NCBI GenBank assembly: GCA_023442525.1
Contig: JAEZZA010000025.1
Coordinates: forward strand, 18,196 to 82,195
Reading direction: 5' to 3'
Length of the DNA stretch: 64,000 nt
From: Bacteroidota bacterium
GTDB taxonomy: Bacteria > Bacteroidota > Bacteroidia > Bacteroidales > UBA10428
The position numbers and the translations under genes were made by a program. Each line of letters starts with the position of its first letter. Positions within the stretch are counted from its first letter, which is position 1. The notes under the pieces are model-generated. The model did not search any database. It was not told the DNA's origin and saw only the letters and a list, made by a program, of their open reading frames with translations. Positions 45,188 to 54,423 of this stretch are shown piece by piece.

Positions 45188-45593
45188 TATGTACAGGTAT
45201 TGCTAATTAAAATCTATATCAAAAAAATTTAAATTTCAAAATGACATCTGGTTAATTAACATACCTGTCAATTTGGGAAGCCTTATCTGGCACGAGTTTT
45301 GATGAAATTTAAACAGGTTTTAAAACGAAAAATCCGTTAATATCTTTTTTCGAAATTTACTTAGAATTGGGGGCCGAATTTCATAACTTATAAGGCACTC
45401 AAAACCGCCTGCAAAGCAAATTGCAGTTGATCAATCCCTTATCCGCCCGGGTTAATAACTATGCGGGAATGTTAATAAATACGATAGAACACTTTTTGCC
45501 TCACCGGGTTACTGTTATTAATTTGCAGTACTGTCTGAAAAAAACGACGAAAGTTTCTATTAGTAAGGATTCCAACGATTTAATTCTAAACAC
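45188..45593. other. 405-bp region upstream of the class II RNR gene, unassigned
   Basis: AT-rich with no convincing gene. An imperfect 17-18-bp inverted repeat lies at 45193-45210 and 45252-45268 (ACAGGTA...TAATTAA against TTAATTA...TACCTGT). No cobalamin riboswitch core and no NrdR-type box could be recognised by eye, although the next enzyme uses adenosylcobalamin. Confidence 0.5.
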
Positions 45594-48218
45594 ATGCAGG
45601 CTGAAGAAATTAAACTCAAGAACTCGACAATTAAATCTACCGAAAGCGACGAGACCGTGAAAAAAGCAATAGTTAATAAAGAGATGACAACGTATTCGTA
45701 CGAAGAAGCATTTCAGAGTACTCTTGAGTATTTTAAAGGTGATGAACTGGCGGCGACTGTTTGGGTGAATAAATATGCCCTGAAGGATTCGTTTGGAAAG
45801 ATCTATGAAAAGAATCCCGAACAGATGCATTGGCGAATTGCAAACGAGATATTTCGCATTGAGCAGAAGTACCCGAACCCTATGCCTTTGATGGTGATTC
45901 ATTCGCTTTTAAAGGATTTTAAATACATTGTTCCGCAGGGTAGTCCCATGACTGGCATTGGAAATAATTTCCAGATAGCTTCGCTCTCAAACTGCTTTGT
46001 AATAGGCAACCCCGGGGCATCGGATTCTTATGGCGGTATAATGAAGATCGACCAGGAGCAGGTTCAACTCATGAAGAGACGTGGCGGTGTAGGTCATGAC
46101 CTCTCTCATATACGTCCCAAAGGCACTCCTGTATTAAATAGTGCACTTACATCCACAGGTGTCGTCCCCTTCATGGAAAGATATTCGAATTCTACCCGTG
46201 AAGTGGCACAGGATGGCCGGCGCGGTGCTCTGATGCTGAGCATATCGATTACCCATCCCGATTCTGAAAAATTTATCGATGCCAAGCTGGAAAAGGGTAA
46301 AGTAACAGGTGCGAATATTTCGGTGCGAATCAACGATGATTTTATGAAAGCTGTGGTGAACAATTCCACGTATGTTCAGAAATACCCTGTGGATTCTCCT
46401 GAACCGGTATTCAAGAAAGAAATTGAAGCCCGTAAGCTCTGGGATAAAATTGTACACAATGCCTGGAAGTCGGCCGAACCCGGTGTTTTGTTCTGGGATA
46501 CTATCATACGTGAGTCGGTACCCGACTGCTATGCCGACATGGGCTATAAAACCGTTTCAACAAATCCGTGCGGAGAGATCCCTCTTTGTCCTTATGACTC
46601 CTGCAGGCTCCTTGCCATAAATCTTTACAGTTATGTAAAAGATCCGTTTACACCCAACGCGAGGTTCGATTTCGATCTTTTCAAACAGCACGTACATTAT
46701 GCACAGCGCATGATGGATGATATAATTGATCTTGAACTGGAAAAGATTGATGCCATACTCGACAAAGTAAATAAGGATCCCGAAGATCCCGAACTGAAAA
46801 GAGTTGAAAAGAAGCTCTGGGAAAATATCAGGGTAAAAGCCGAAGAAGGTCGTCGTACCGGTATTGGCATAACCGCCGAAGGCGATATGCTGGCAGCACT
46901 CGGATTGAGGTACGGAAGTGATGATGCCATTGACTTCTCGGTTGAAGTTCAGAAAACACTTGCTATCGAAGCTTACCGCTCATCGATTGAAGTGGCTCGT
47001 GAAAGAGGACCTTTCGCTATTTATGACGCACACCTGGAGAAGGATAATCCTTTTATTTTGCGACTCAAGAACGAAGATGAGCAGATGTACCGCGACATGG
47101 TAAAACACGGGCGCAGAAATATTGCACTGCTTACCATCGCTCCTACGGGCACTACCAGCCTGATGACGCAAACCACTTCAGGTATCGAACCGGTTTTCCT
47201 GCCTGTTTATAAGAGAAGAAGAAAGGTAAATCCCAACGACGCCAATATCAGGATCTCCTTTACTGATGAAGTAGGTGATAAATGGGAAGAATATAATGTA
47301 TTTCATCACAAATTCATCACCTGGCTTGAAGTAAACGGATATAATGTGGAAGAGGTGATGAAGTACAATGATGAGCAATTACAGCAAATTGTAGCAGAGT
47401 CGCCTTACTATAAAGCCACGTCAAACGACGTCGACTGGATGAATAAAGTAAGGATGCAGGGTGAAGTGCAAAAATGGGTCGACCACTCGATTAGTGTAAC
47501 GATCAACCTGCCGCAGCATGTGAACGAGGATCTGGTTGGGCAATTATACATTACGGCATGGCAAAGCGGGTGCAAGGGAGTTACCGTGTACCGCGACGGT
47601 TCAAGATCGGGTGTGTTGCTTACCAATTCTGATAAAGAGAAAGGTAAAGAAAGTGATGAAAACGATGGACAGCGGTATAAGAGACCCAAGGTACTCGAAG
47701 CTGATATCATCAGGTTTAACAATAACGAAGAAAAGTGGATAGCTTTTATCGGTCTGAAAGAGGGTAAACCTTATGAGATCTTCACCGGTATAGTTGATGA
47801 CGAGATGTTCCCTATTCCCAAATCAATAACAAAGGGTAAAATCATCAAAAACAGAGATGAACAGGGGAAATCAAGGTACGATTTTCAGTATACCGATAAA
47901 TACGGCTATAACAACACATTGGGCGGACTGTCGCATATGTTCAACAAGGAATACTGGAATTACGCCAAATTATTCTCCAGTGTGCTGCGTCATGGCATGC
48001 CCATAGCCGATGTAGTTAACCTTGTTGCTTCGCTGCAACTCGACAGCGATACGATCAATACATGGAAAAATGGCGTAGAAAGAGCTCTGAAAAGGTACAT
48101 TCCCAACGATACCAAAGTTAAAAAAGGCAAAGTCTGTTCTGAATGCGGATCAGAAAATCTGATCTATCAGGAAGGTTGTCTTAAGTGTACCTCATGTGGA
48201 TCATCCAAGTGCGGATGA
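45594..48218 (+). CDS. nrdJ: adenosylcobalamin-dependent ribonucleotide reductase (class II)
   Basis: 874 residues. Ten-stranded RNR barrel with NCFVIG (first active-site Cys), NPCGEIPLC (radical Cys), GTTSLMTQTTSGIEPVF and ITAWQSGCKGVTVYRDGSR, typical of NrdJ. The C-terminal end is a zinc-ribbon-like CSECG ... CLKCTSCGSSKCG that carries the redox cysteines. Reduces ribonucleotides for DNA synthesis with or without oxygen. First start at 45594 chosen; later ATGs (45684, MTTYSYEEAF) fit the family start as well, so the N-terminal 30 residues are uncertain. Confidence 0.95.
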   Translation: MQAEEIKLKNSTIKSTESDETVKKAIVNKEMTTYSYEEAFQSTLEYFKGDELAATVWVNKYALKDSFGKIYEKNPEQMHWRIANEIFRIEQKYPNPMPLMVIHSLLKDFKYIVPQGSPMTGIGNNFQIASLSNCFVIGNPGASDSYGGIMKIDQEQVQLMKRRGGVGHDLSHIRPKGTPVLNSALTSTGVVPFMERYSNSTREVAQDGRRGALMLSISITHPDSEKFIDAKLEKGKVTGANISVRINDDFMKAVVNNSTYVQKYPVDSPEPVFKKEIEARKLWDKIVHNAWKSAEPGVLFWDTIIRESVPDCYADMGYKTVSTNPCGEIPLCPYDSCRLLAINLYSYVKDPFTPNARFDFDLFKQHVHYAQRMMDDIIDLELEKIDAILDKVNKDPEDPELKRVEKKLWENIRVKAEEGRRTGIGITAEGDMLAALGLRYGSDDAIDFSVEVQKTLAIEAYRSSIEVARERGPFAIYDAHLEKDNPFILRLKNEDEQMYRDMVKHGRRNIALLTIAPTGTTSLMTQTTSGIEPVFLPVYKRRRKVNPNDANIRISFTDEVGDKWEEYNVFHHKFITWLEVNGYNVEEVMKYNDEQLQQIVAESPYYKATSNDVDWMNKVRMQGEVQKWVDHSISVTINLPQHVNEDLVGQLYITAWQSGCKGVTVYRDGSRSGVLLTNSDKEKGKESDENDGQRYKRPKVLEADIIRFNNNEEKWIAFIGLKEGKPYEIFTGIVDDEMFPIPKSITKGKIIKNRDEQGKSRYDFQYTDKYGYNNTLGGLSHMFNKEYWNYAKLFSSVLRHGMPIADVVNLVASLQLDSDTINTWKNGVERALKRYIPNDTKVKKGKVCSECGSENLIYQEGCLKCTSCGSSKCG

Positions 48219-48235
48219 TCCCGTCTTGTTGCTGT

Positions 48236-48270
48236 AAAAAAAATCCGGAACTTTCGTTCCGGATTTTTTT
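48236..48270. terminator. bidirectional terminator between nrdJ and the EF-G2 gene
   Basis: Arms AAATCCGGAAC (48241-48251) and GTTCCGGATTT (48256-48266) with a 4-base loop, an A-run before and a T-run after, so it serves both convergent genes. Confidence 0.92.
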
Positions 48271-48293
48271 GTACTTGCTGAGCGGAGTGAAGT

Positions 48294-50444
48294 CTATTCT
48301 TCTTTTTCCTCTGCTTCGTAAGCCTTTAACAGTTCTTCCTGAATGTTTCCGGGTACCGGTTCATATTCCAAAAATTTCATCGAATACATAGCCCTACCGC
48401 CGGTCAACGAACTAAGGGCAGTTGAGTATTTATTCATTTCGGCAAGAGGAACCTTGGCCGTTATCTTCTGGAATCCCATTTCAGTTGACATTCCCTGTAC
48501 GATTGCCCTGCGGCCCTGGAGGTCGCTCATCACATCACCCATGCGGTCGCCCGGAACCAATACATCAACCAGGTACATTGGCTCGAGAATCTTTGGAGCA
48601 GCCTTTTTAAATGCCATGCTGAATGCATTTCTACCGGCCAGTTTAAATGATATTTCATTTGAATCTACAGGGTGCATCTTACCATCATAAACATAAACCC
48701 TGATGTCACGGGCATATGATCCGGTAAGAGGACCAATTTCTATCTTTTCCATTATTCCTTTCAGGATAGCCGGCATAAAGCGGGCGTCGATTGAACCACC
48801 CACGATGCAGTTGTAATATACCAGCTTGCCTCCCCATGCCAAAGGAATCTCTTCCTTGTCACGGATAGACATCTTCTGTTCCTTGCCATCAATTTTAAAT
48901 ACTTCTGTGTCGGGAGCGCCTTCGCGATGAGGCTCAATCACCATGTGAACTTCGCCGAACTGACCAGCGCCGCCGGACTGTTTTTTGTGCCTGTAATCAG
49001 CCTGGGCAAACTTGGTAATAGTTTCCCGGTATGGAATTTTCGGAGACAGGAATTCAGTTCCAATCTTGAAAATATTGTCGAGGTGCCATTTCAGAATGTT
49101 CATGTGATACTCGCCCTGACCCGACAGAATAATCTGTTTTAGTTCTTTGGAGTATTCAATCCGAATGGTTGGATCTTCGAAATTCATTCGCTGTAACGAT
49201 TCACCCAGTTTTTCCTCATCACCCTCACTCAATGTACGGATAGCAGTACGGAATTTGGGTTCGGGAAATTCAATCGGTTCGAATTTCAGACTACCATCTG
49301 CTGATAAGGTGTGATTCGTACGGGTTGCCTTGAGTTTTACAGTAGCTCCCAGATCACCGGCCAGCATATTCGGAACTTTTGTCCGGTTTTTTCCGGCAAC
49401 TGAAAATATCTGTGCAATCCTTTCCTTGTTCTGAGTAGTGGTATTCGTAAGGTCGATTCCTTCCTTGATTTCACCCGACATTACCTTGAAGTAGTTTATT
49501 TCGCCGATGTGTGTTTCAACAGCCGACTTATAAACAAACAGAGTGGCAGGACCTGCGGGATCACATTTTACTTCTTTAGTGCCTGCAACCGGAGCCGGAA
49601 CTTCATTGGGAGCCGGTGCCAACTGCGAAACCAATTCAAGGACGCGGTTCACGCCGATATTCTTTTTTGCCGAAATACAAAAAACGGGGAACAGACCTCT
49701 TTGCAACAATCCCGATTTTATTCCTTTTTGTAATTCTTCAGGTGTAAGTGCATCGTTAGCAAAAAACTGTTCCATAAGCGATTCGTCGCTTTCAGCAGCA
49801 CGTTCTACAAGTGCGGCATGAAGTTCATCAGCCTGATCCTTCTGATCGGCAGGGATATCCAGAATCTGAGGCTTTCCACCTTCTTTCGGATATTTGTAAA
49901 GCTTCATGGCCAGTATGTCAATAATCGAGTCGAAACCGGCACCTGTTTGAACCGGATATTGCATAATAACGGCATGGCTGCCGAATCTTTCCTTAATCGA
50001 CTCAACTGTCTTTTCCCAATTTGCTTTTTCATGATCAATCTGGTTTACAGCAAACATAATTGCCTTACCTGCATTGGCCAGATATCTCCCATGAATCTCG
50101 GCTCCCACTTCAATACCGTTCTGCGCGTTTATAACCATTAATGCACTGTCGGTTACAGGCAGAGCCGATACAATTCCATTCACAAAGTCATCAAGTCCCG
50201 GAACATCAATAAGATTGATCTTATCGTCGTTGTACAGTGTATACAAAAGTGATGAGAATACTGAGTTTGAGTTGTTCTGTTCAATTTCCTTGAAATCTGA
50301 TACGGTATTTTTAGATTCCACATCTCCGCGCCTTTCAATAACTCCTCCTTCAAAAAGCATGGCTTCGGTCAATGTGGTTTTACCTGATCCTGAATTTCCA
50401 ACAACAACAACGTTCCTGATCTGACTTGTTGAATATGTCTTCAT
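48294..50444 (-). CDS. elongation factor G paralogue, EF-G2 type, with altered G3 motif
   Basis: 716 residues with the full EF-G domain order (G domain 1-280, domain II, III, IV about 480-600, V). Motifs differ from canonical FusA: G1 is GNSGSGKT (residues 16-23) instead of AHIDAGKT, and G3 is DVPGL (80-84) where canonical EF-G has DTPGH, so the catalytic-His position is Leu. G4 is NQID instead of NKxD. Family resemblance is to the EF-G2 group, in which this His is commonly replaced. A Bacteroides EF-G paralogue reported to lack GTPase activity may be related. Role in translation plausible but not proven. Single gene. Confidence 0.88.
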   Translation of the reverse strand: MKTYSTSQIRNVVVVGNSGSGKTTLTEAMLFEGGVIERRGDVESKNTVSDFKEIEQNNSNSVFSSLLYTLYNDDKINLIDVPGLDDFVNGIVSALPVTDSALMVINAQNGIEVGAEIHGRYLANAGKAIMFAVNQIDHEKANWEKTVESIKERFGSHAVIMQYPVQTGAGFDSIIDILAMKLYKYPKEGGKPQILDIPADQKDQADELHAALVERAAESDESLMEQFFANDALTPEELQKGIKSGLLQRGLFPVFCISAKKNIGVNRVLELVSQLAPAPNEVPAPVAGTKEVKCDPAGPATLFVYKSAVETHIGEINYFKVMSGEIKEGIDLTNTTTQNKERIAQIFSVAGKNRTKVPNMLAGDLGATVKLKATRTNHTLSADGSLKFEPIEFPEPKFRTAIRTLSEGDEEKLGESLQRMNFEDPTIRIEYSKELKQIILSGQGEYHMNILKWHLDNIFKIGTEFLSPKIPYRETITKFAQADYRHKKQSGGAGQFGEVHMVIEPHREGAPDTEVFKIDGKEQKMSIRDKEEIPLAWGGKLVYYNCIVGGSIDARFMPAILKGIMEKIEIGPLTGSYARDIRVYVYDGKMHPVDSNEISFKLAGRNAFSMAFKKAAPKILEPMYLVDVLVPGDRMGDVMSDLQGRRAIVQGMSTEMGFQKITAKVPLAEMNKYSTALSSLTGGRAMYSMKFLEYEPVPGNIQEELLKAYEAEEKEE

Positions 50445-50570
50445 TTGTTAAATAATTAGCAATTAATATGTTATTGAATTCCCTGAGAAGAGAATTGCAA
50501 AAATAGCAAAAAATATATAAGAACAATGTGCTAATTTGCTATTGTGATAAAGTGTTGATGGATAAAACCA

Positions 50571-50600
50571 AAGAGACAAGGCATCACCTTGTCTCTTTTC
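50571..50600. terminator. isolated terminator-like hairpin upstream of the EF-G2 gene
   Basis: Perfect 11-bp arms AAGAGACAAGG (50571-50581) and CCTTGTCTCTT (50587-50597) with a 5-base loop, followed by a few T residues. It lies between divergent/unrelated genes and could end minus-strand transcription from the TonB receptor gene about 300 bp upstream. Confidence 0.55.
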
Positions 50601-50689
50601 ACTCTTAACCTTTAAACAAACTCAATAATCTATATTCGGGTAATCCATTACATCTAATACAATCAACCCACACTCCATACTCATGCCCA

Positions 50690-50906
50690 AATTAAGTCTT
50701 CTGGTCATTTCATCAGTCATGCAGTCAAATCAGTCATGCATCATGCAGTCAGTCAGTCATTTGGTCGGCAATCGTAGCTCGTTAAATCGTAATCGTAAAT
50801 TGCAAATCGTAAATCCTGCTTGTCCCTTGTCCCTTATTTGCTATTGGCATATTGGCATATTGGTACATTAGCACATTAGAATATTAGCACATTAGAATAT
50901 TGTTAC
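50690..50906. repeat. short-unit repeats (CAGTCATG; ATTAGCACATT)
   Basis: 50690-50762 holds repeats of CAGTCATG/CAGTCAGTCAT and 50831-50906 holds repeats of CATATTGG and ATTAGCACATTAGAATATT. No gene. Similar GCACATT/AAATTAGCAC strings appear at 17571-17601 and 50524-50540, so this is a dispersed low-complexity family. Confidence 0.7.
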
Positions 50907-53374
50907 ATGATATCCTCCATCCCCCCTCCCCCTTCGGGCCCGTTCTGGTCGCGACGGTTTGCATTTTGCCTGTAATTGTTCAGGCGATAAGAAAGATTAA
51001 GTGTTATCACAGGAGCTTCTCTTCGGAATTTATTGTAGGCATAAAATGTATTCCCTTCCGATACGAATTCAAACTTTCCGGTAGCCAGCACATCCCGTGC
51101 ATTCAACGAAACAGTGAGCTTCTTTTTGAAAAATTCCTTGCGAACAGCTATATTGGTTACAAAGAATCCCTCGCGCCGCCCCTGCAGGGTATTGGAGGGC
51201 CCATTATAGATAGCTGTCAATTGCAAACGTGTATCCCATTTCAATTTGAACATTGAATTCATATTGGTTCTCCAGCTGGTGGATATTGAAGTTACGTCAT
51301 TCCCTTCGACTTCGCCATTGAGCTGGTACCTGAAAACGTTGCCAGTAACATTAAGTTGCCACCATTTTGTAACATCAAGGTTTGTCATCAACTCAACTCC
51401 CAGAGCATAGTCTTTGTCGGCGTTGGTTGTAGTGAAGGTAAATACAGGCCGTCCAGACAACGTATCGTAACCGTTGATTTGTGTAATCTTGTCGTATGTA
51501 GCCCTGTAATAGGTTTCTAACGAAACAAAGCCTTTATCGAACTTGTACTGGTAGTTTAATTCGAATGCATTGGTGAATTCGGGTCTTAATGCGGGATTAC
51601 CAAAAAACACATTGTTTGAACCTCTGAATTCCTTAAAGGGATTCAATTCACGGGTTCTTGGGCGTTGTATCCTTCTTGTGTAGGTAAACTGAACCTGATG
51701 CGATTCATTGAATTTCCGGGTAAGGTAAACCGAAGGAAATAAATGGAACTTCTCGTAAGTAAACGTTTCGTCTGTTGTTTTCTGTTCCAACTGCCGGTTA
51801 TCATATTCAGCCCGCAATCCGGCCTGGTAGTCAAACAGGCCTAGCTTTCCGGAGTATATGGCGTATGCCGACTGCAGTCCGTTCAGGTAATAAAGACTGT
51901 TGCTTATGGTATCGTTTCGGAGCCATTCATTTGCGGGTATCAGGAAATCCTCATAAATGTAATCTGCCTCAGTCTGGTCCCATCGCGACTGTAAGCCGGC
52001 TTCAAACTTTCCGGATCCCATCGGCCTGGTATAGTCGATTTCAACACGCAGTTCTTTTTCGGGTTGTTCGGTCCGGGAGCGGTTTTGTGTTTTGTTTGCT
52101 TCAACCGGAATAAATGATTCATTGGCTTTAATTACGTTGTCCTGTTCTTTTTCAATCTCTTTTTGCGCTGAGTAGTACACGGATGCCTGTAAAAGGTGAT
52201 CGGGATGATCGTATCGTTTCTGGAAATCGAGATTCAGATTATAAAAATTGTCGTCATCTGTATCGTGACCTCCTTCAAGAAAGAAGGAATCCAAAGAAGC
52301 CGGAACGGTGTACCATTTGTTTTGTACGTCGAAGTCCCTTGTAAAATTGCGTTGTCCTATGGTTCCATTGAGCGAAATAACGGCCTGATCAGTGATTGAA
52401 TAGTCAAATCCTCCTTTTATATTCATTGCTTCTCTATGGAATATTCCCGTTATATCGCTAAAGATATAGGTTGTAGTATCGTTAATAAATGTTCTTCTTT
52501 CGCCTTCACCGGTGTTTTCAAACCGCATATTTGAGTATTCCCCTCCAATAAAATAGTTAAATCTGTTTCTTTTCACATTCAGAAGGAAGTCAGCGGTGTA
52601 CTTATTACCGGTTCCCACAGATGCATTAATGACACCTCCTATACCGCTGTTTTTCTGCTTTTTCATGATGACGTTAATAATACCTGCGTTCCCGTCGGGG
52701 TCGTACTTTGCAGAGGGACTGGTGATAATTTCAAGATTTTGAACTGCACTTGCCGGAATTTGCTGAAGGCCTTCACTTCCCTGAACCGGACTTGGTTTGC
52801 CATCGATAAGCAATTGAAAGTTACCGCTGCCGCGCAGGCTGACATTTCCTTCCACATCCACTTCAACCGACGGTGTATTTTCCAATACATTCACCAGTGA
52901 ACCACCCGAACTGGCAATATCGGAAGTAACGTTAACCACTTTTTTATCAATCTTGTATTCAACGCGATTACGTTGTGCGACCACTTCTACCTCTTCGATT
53001 TCGGTTATGTTTGGATGCAGGATGACAACACCGAGGTTGACAGCGGCTCTGTCGGGATTGACCTTAACCGGTATATGCTTCCGTACATAACCCAGGAAGT
53101 TGGCATCAACATAATAATCGCCGGGTGGTAAGTCATCAAATACGAAACGGCCGTTAGCATCAGTAACTTTGCCGCTCACGAGTGTAGAGTCTTTGCGGAA
53201 GATGCCCACGGTAGCGTATTCAATAGCTCCGTTTGTCGTAGAATCATGAATAATGCCTCTCACCTGACCCGGCTTTGATGATGGAGAAGTTTCTTCGGCA
53301 GGTCGTTCCGGTTGTTGTGAAAACAGATTATAACGAATGAATATCATTAAAGCAATAATAAAAATCTTTCTCAT
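50903..53374 (-). CDS. TonB-dependent receptor, outer membrane beta-barrel family
   Basis: 823 residues. Signal peptide (1-19, ending NLFSQ), CarboxypepD_reg-like domain (about 38-120: VRGIIHDSTTNGAIEYATVGIF), TonB plug (about 140-235: IASSGGSLVNVLENTPSVEVDVEGNVSLRGSGNFQLLIDGKPS), then a C-terminal OMP_b-brl_3 barrel with many aromatic girdles. It is of the type without SusD partner, so more likely a peptide, cofactor or siderophore receptor than a glycan porter. Ligand unknown. It is the last chromosomal gene before the accessory region. Confidence 0.92.
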   Translation of the reverse strand: MRKIFIIALMIFIRYNLFSQQPERPAEETSPSSKPGQVRGIIHDSTTNGAIEYATVGIFRKDSTLVSGKVTDANGRFVFDDLPPGDYYVDANFLGYVRKHIPVKVNPDRAAVNLGVVILHPNITEIEEVEVVAQRNRVEYKIDKKVVNVTSDIASSGGSLVNVLENTPSVEVDVEGNVSLRGSGNFQLLIDGKPSPVQGSEGLQQIPASAVQNLEIITSPSAKYDPDGNAGIINVIMKKQKNSGIGGVINASVGTGNKYTADFLLNVKRNRFNYFIGGEYSNMRFENTGEGERRTFINDTTTYIFSDITGIFHREAMNIKGGFDYSITDQAVISLNGTIGQRNFTRDFDVQNKWYTVPASLDSFFLEGGHDTDDDNFYNLNLDFQKRYDHPDHLLQASVYYSAQKEIEKEQDNVIKANESFIPVEANKTQNRSRTEQPEKELRVEIDYTRPMGSGKFEAGLQSRWDQTEADYIYEDFLIPANEWLRNDTISNSLYYLNGLQSAYAIYSGKLGLFDYQAGLRAEYDNRQLEQKTTDETFTYEKFHLFPSVYLTRKFNESHQVQFTYTRRIQRPRTRELNPFKEFRGSNNVFFGNPALRPEFTNAFELNYQYKFDKGFVSLETYYRATYDKITQINGYDTLSGRPVFTFTTTNADKDYALGVELMTNLDVTKWWQLNVTGNVFRYQLNGEVEGNDVTSISTSWRTNMNSMFKLKWDTRLQLTAIYNGPSNTLQGRREGFFVTNIAVRKEFFKKKLTVSLNARDVLATGKFEFVSEGNTFYAYNKFRREAPVITLNLSYRLNNYRQNANRRDQNGPEGGGGMEDIM

Positions 53375-53560
53375 TTTTAGGATTTTAGTTTCTGTTCACC
53401 CACATTTAAAAGAACGGATTTCAACTTCGAATAATCACAAAATCAATTAATTGTTATGGCAAAACAGATCAAAAAGAAAAAAGGATGTTAACGAATTTAT
53501 AAAATCGACAAAGGGGGGAAAATTACAGACCAACGCTTAAAATCCGGTCGTGCAGTCAAT

Positions 53561-53714
53561 AAGCCCTTTTTTGCTCTTAGAGCATCATTTTGGCAAAAAT
53601 GGGCTTTTAAGGATTTTCCGAATCGGCACTTTTTCTTAAACCATATGTGCTGCTTGTGGGTTGGCCATGCAAAAAGCATGACAAAAAATAAGCCAGAAGG
53701 GTACGGCCGAGCGG
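53561..53714 (+). repeat. degenerate third copy (A) of the structured element-end repeat
   Basis: 53643-53714 resembles the 3' arm and flank of the hairpins at 59031 and 59964: ATGTGCTGCTTGTGGG, CAAAAAGCATGACA, then CAGAAGGG with a GGCCG. Upstream, a separate hairpin has arms AAGCCCTTTTTTGC (53561-53574) and GCAAAAATGGGCTT (53593-53606), 13 of 14 paired. The outer left arm seen in the other copies is not recognisable, so this copy is partial. The whole 53375-53778 gap holds no gene. Confidence 0.6.
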
Positions 53715-53778
53715 CTGACAGGACTACGGGATGGGTTCTGAAGGGATGGCAGGACTGGCAGCTTGGGGTGGGTGGGAT

Positions 53779-54327
53779 CTATTCTTGGCTTCTTTTGTAA
53801 CCGATTTTCTTTCTGTTTCTAAATTCCAGCTCTTCTTGTTTGGCCTGTTCGAGCTGTCGCAGGTATTCAAAAATTAGCATGATCTTTTGGTCATGATCAG
53901 TGTATTTCCTTTCGATTTCATCAAGCTTCTTCAAAACGTCTTTATACGAAAGTAGCGTTTCACGCATCCTGACAAAAATTTCTATTATGCGTATGCTTAC
54001 TTTTATGGCCCTGTCGCTTTTAATAACATTGGCAAGCATTAATATTCCATGTTCTGTAAATGCATAAGGTGGGATCCTTAAGCCCATTATTTCCTTGTTA
54101 GTTGAACCAAACTCCTTGCGCCAGTTTTCTAATTCTTCTTTTGATAAAACGAACATAAAATTTTCTGGAAAACGGGAAAGATTTCTTTTAACCTGCTCTT
54201 TTAATCTGCGTGTCTCAACACCATATAATTCGGCTAAATCACGGTCTAACATCACTTTCTTATCACGTATCAGGTATATTTTATTTACTATCACTTCATC
54301 AGATAACATGGATTGCATTTCTTTCAT
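53779..54327 (-). CDS. ORF6N domain protein
   Basis: 182 residues. Residues 10-95 are the ORF6N (KilA-N-like) DNA-binding domain: IVNKIYLIRDKKVMLDRDLAELYGVETRRLKEQVKRN and AFTEHGILMLANVIKSDRAI. A C-terminal coiled coil (about 130-175) follows. ORF6N proteins are frequent in phages, mobile elements and defence islands; they are often anti-repressor-like or of unknown function. Located in the cargo slot between recombinase B and repeat A, the same position that hicBA occupies in unit 2. Confidence 0.9.
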   Translation of the reverse strand: MKEMQSMLSDEVIVNKIYLIRDKKVMLDRDLAELYGVETRRLKEQVKRNLSRFPENFMFVLSKEELENWRKEFGSTNKEIMGLRIPPYAFTEHGILMLANVIKSDRAIKVSIRIIEIFVRMRETLLSYKDVLKKLDEIERKYTDHDQKIMLIFEYLRQLEQAKQEELEFRNRKKIGYKRSQE

Positions 54328-54423
54328 AACAAGGTGGTTTATAGTTTCAAAAATAGCATTTTAAAATTGGGTATCGCATTTTGCGATACCCAAACTTGAG
54401 ATCACAAACTGTGACCTCAAGAT

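Noticed and set aside
45188..45593. Cobalamin riboswitch upstream of nrdJ
   Set aside because: The conserved B12 box and core helices could not be found by eye; only a plain inverted repeat is present.
53497..53679. 60-codon minus-strand open frame in the gap left of unit 1
   Set aside because: It overlaps the hairpin at 53561-53606 and repeat A and has no recognisable protein feature.
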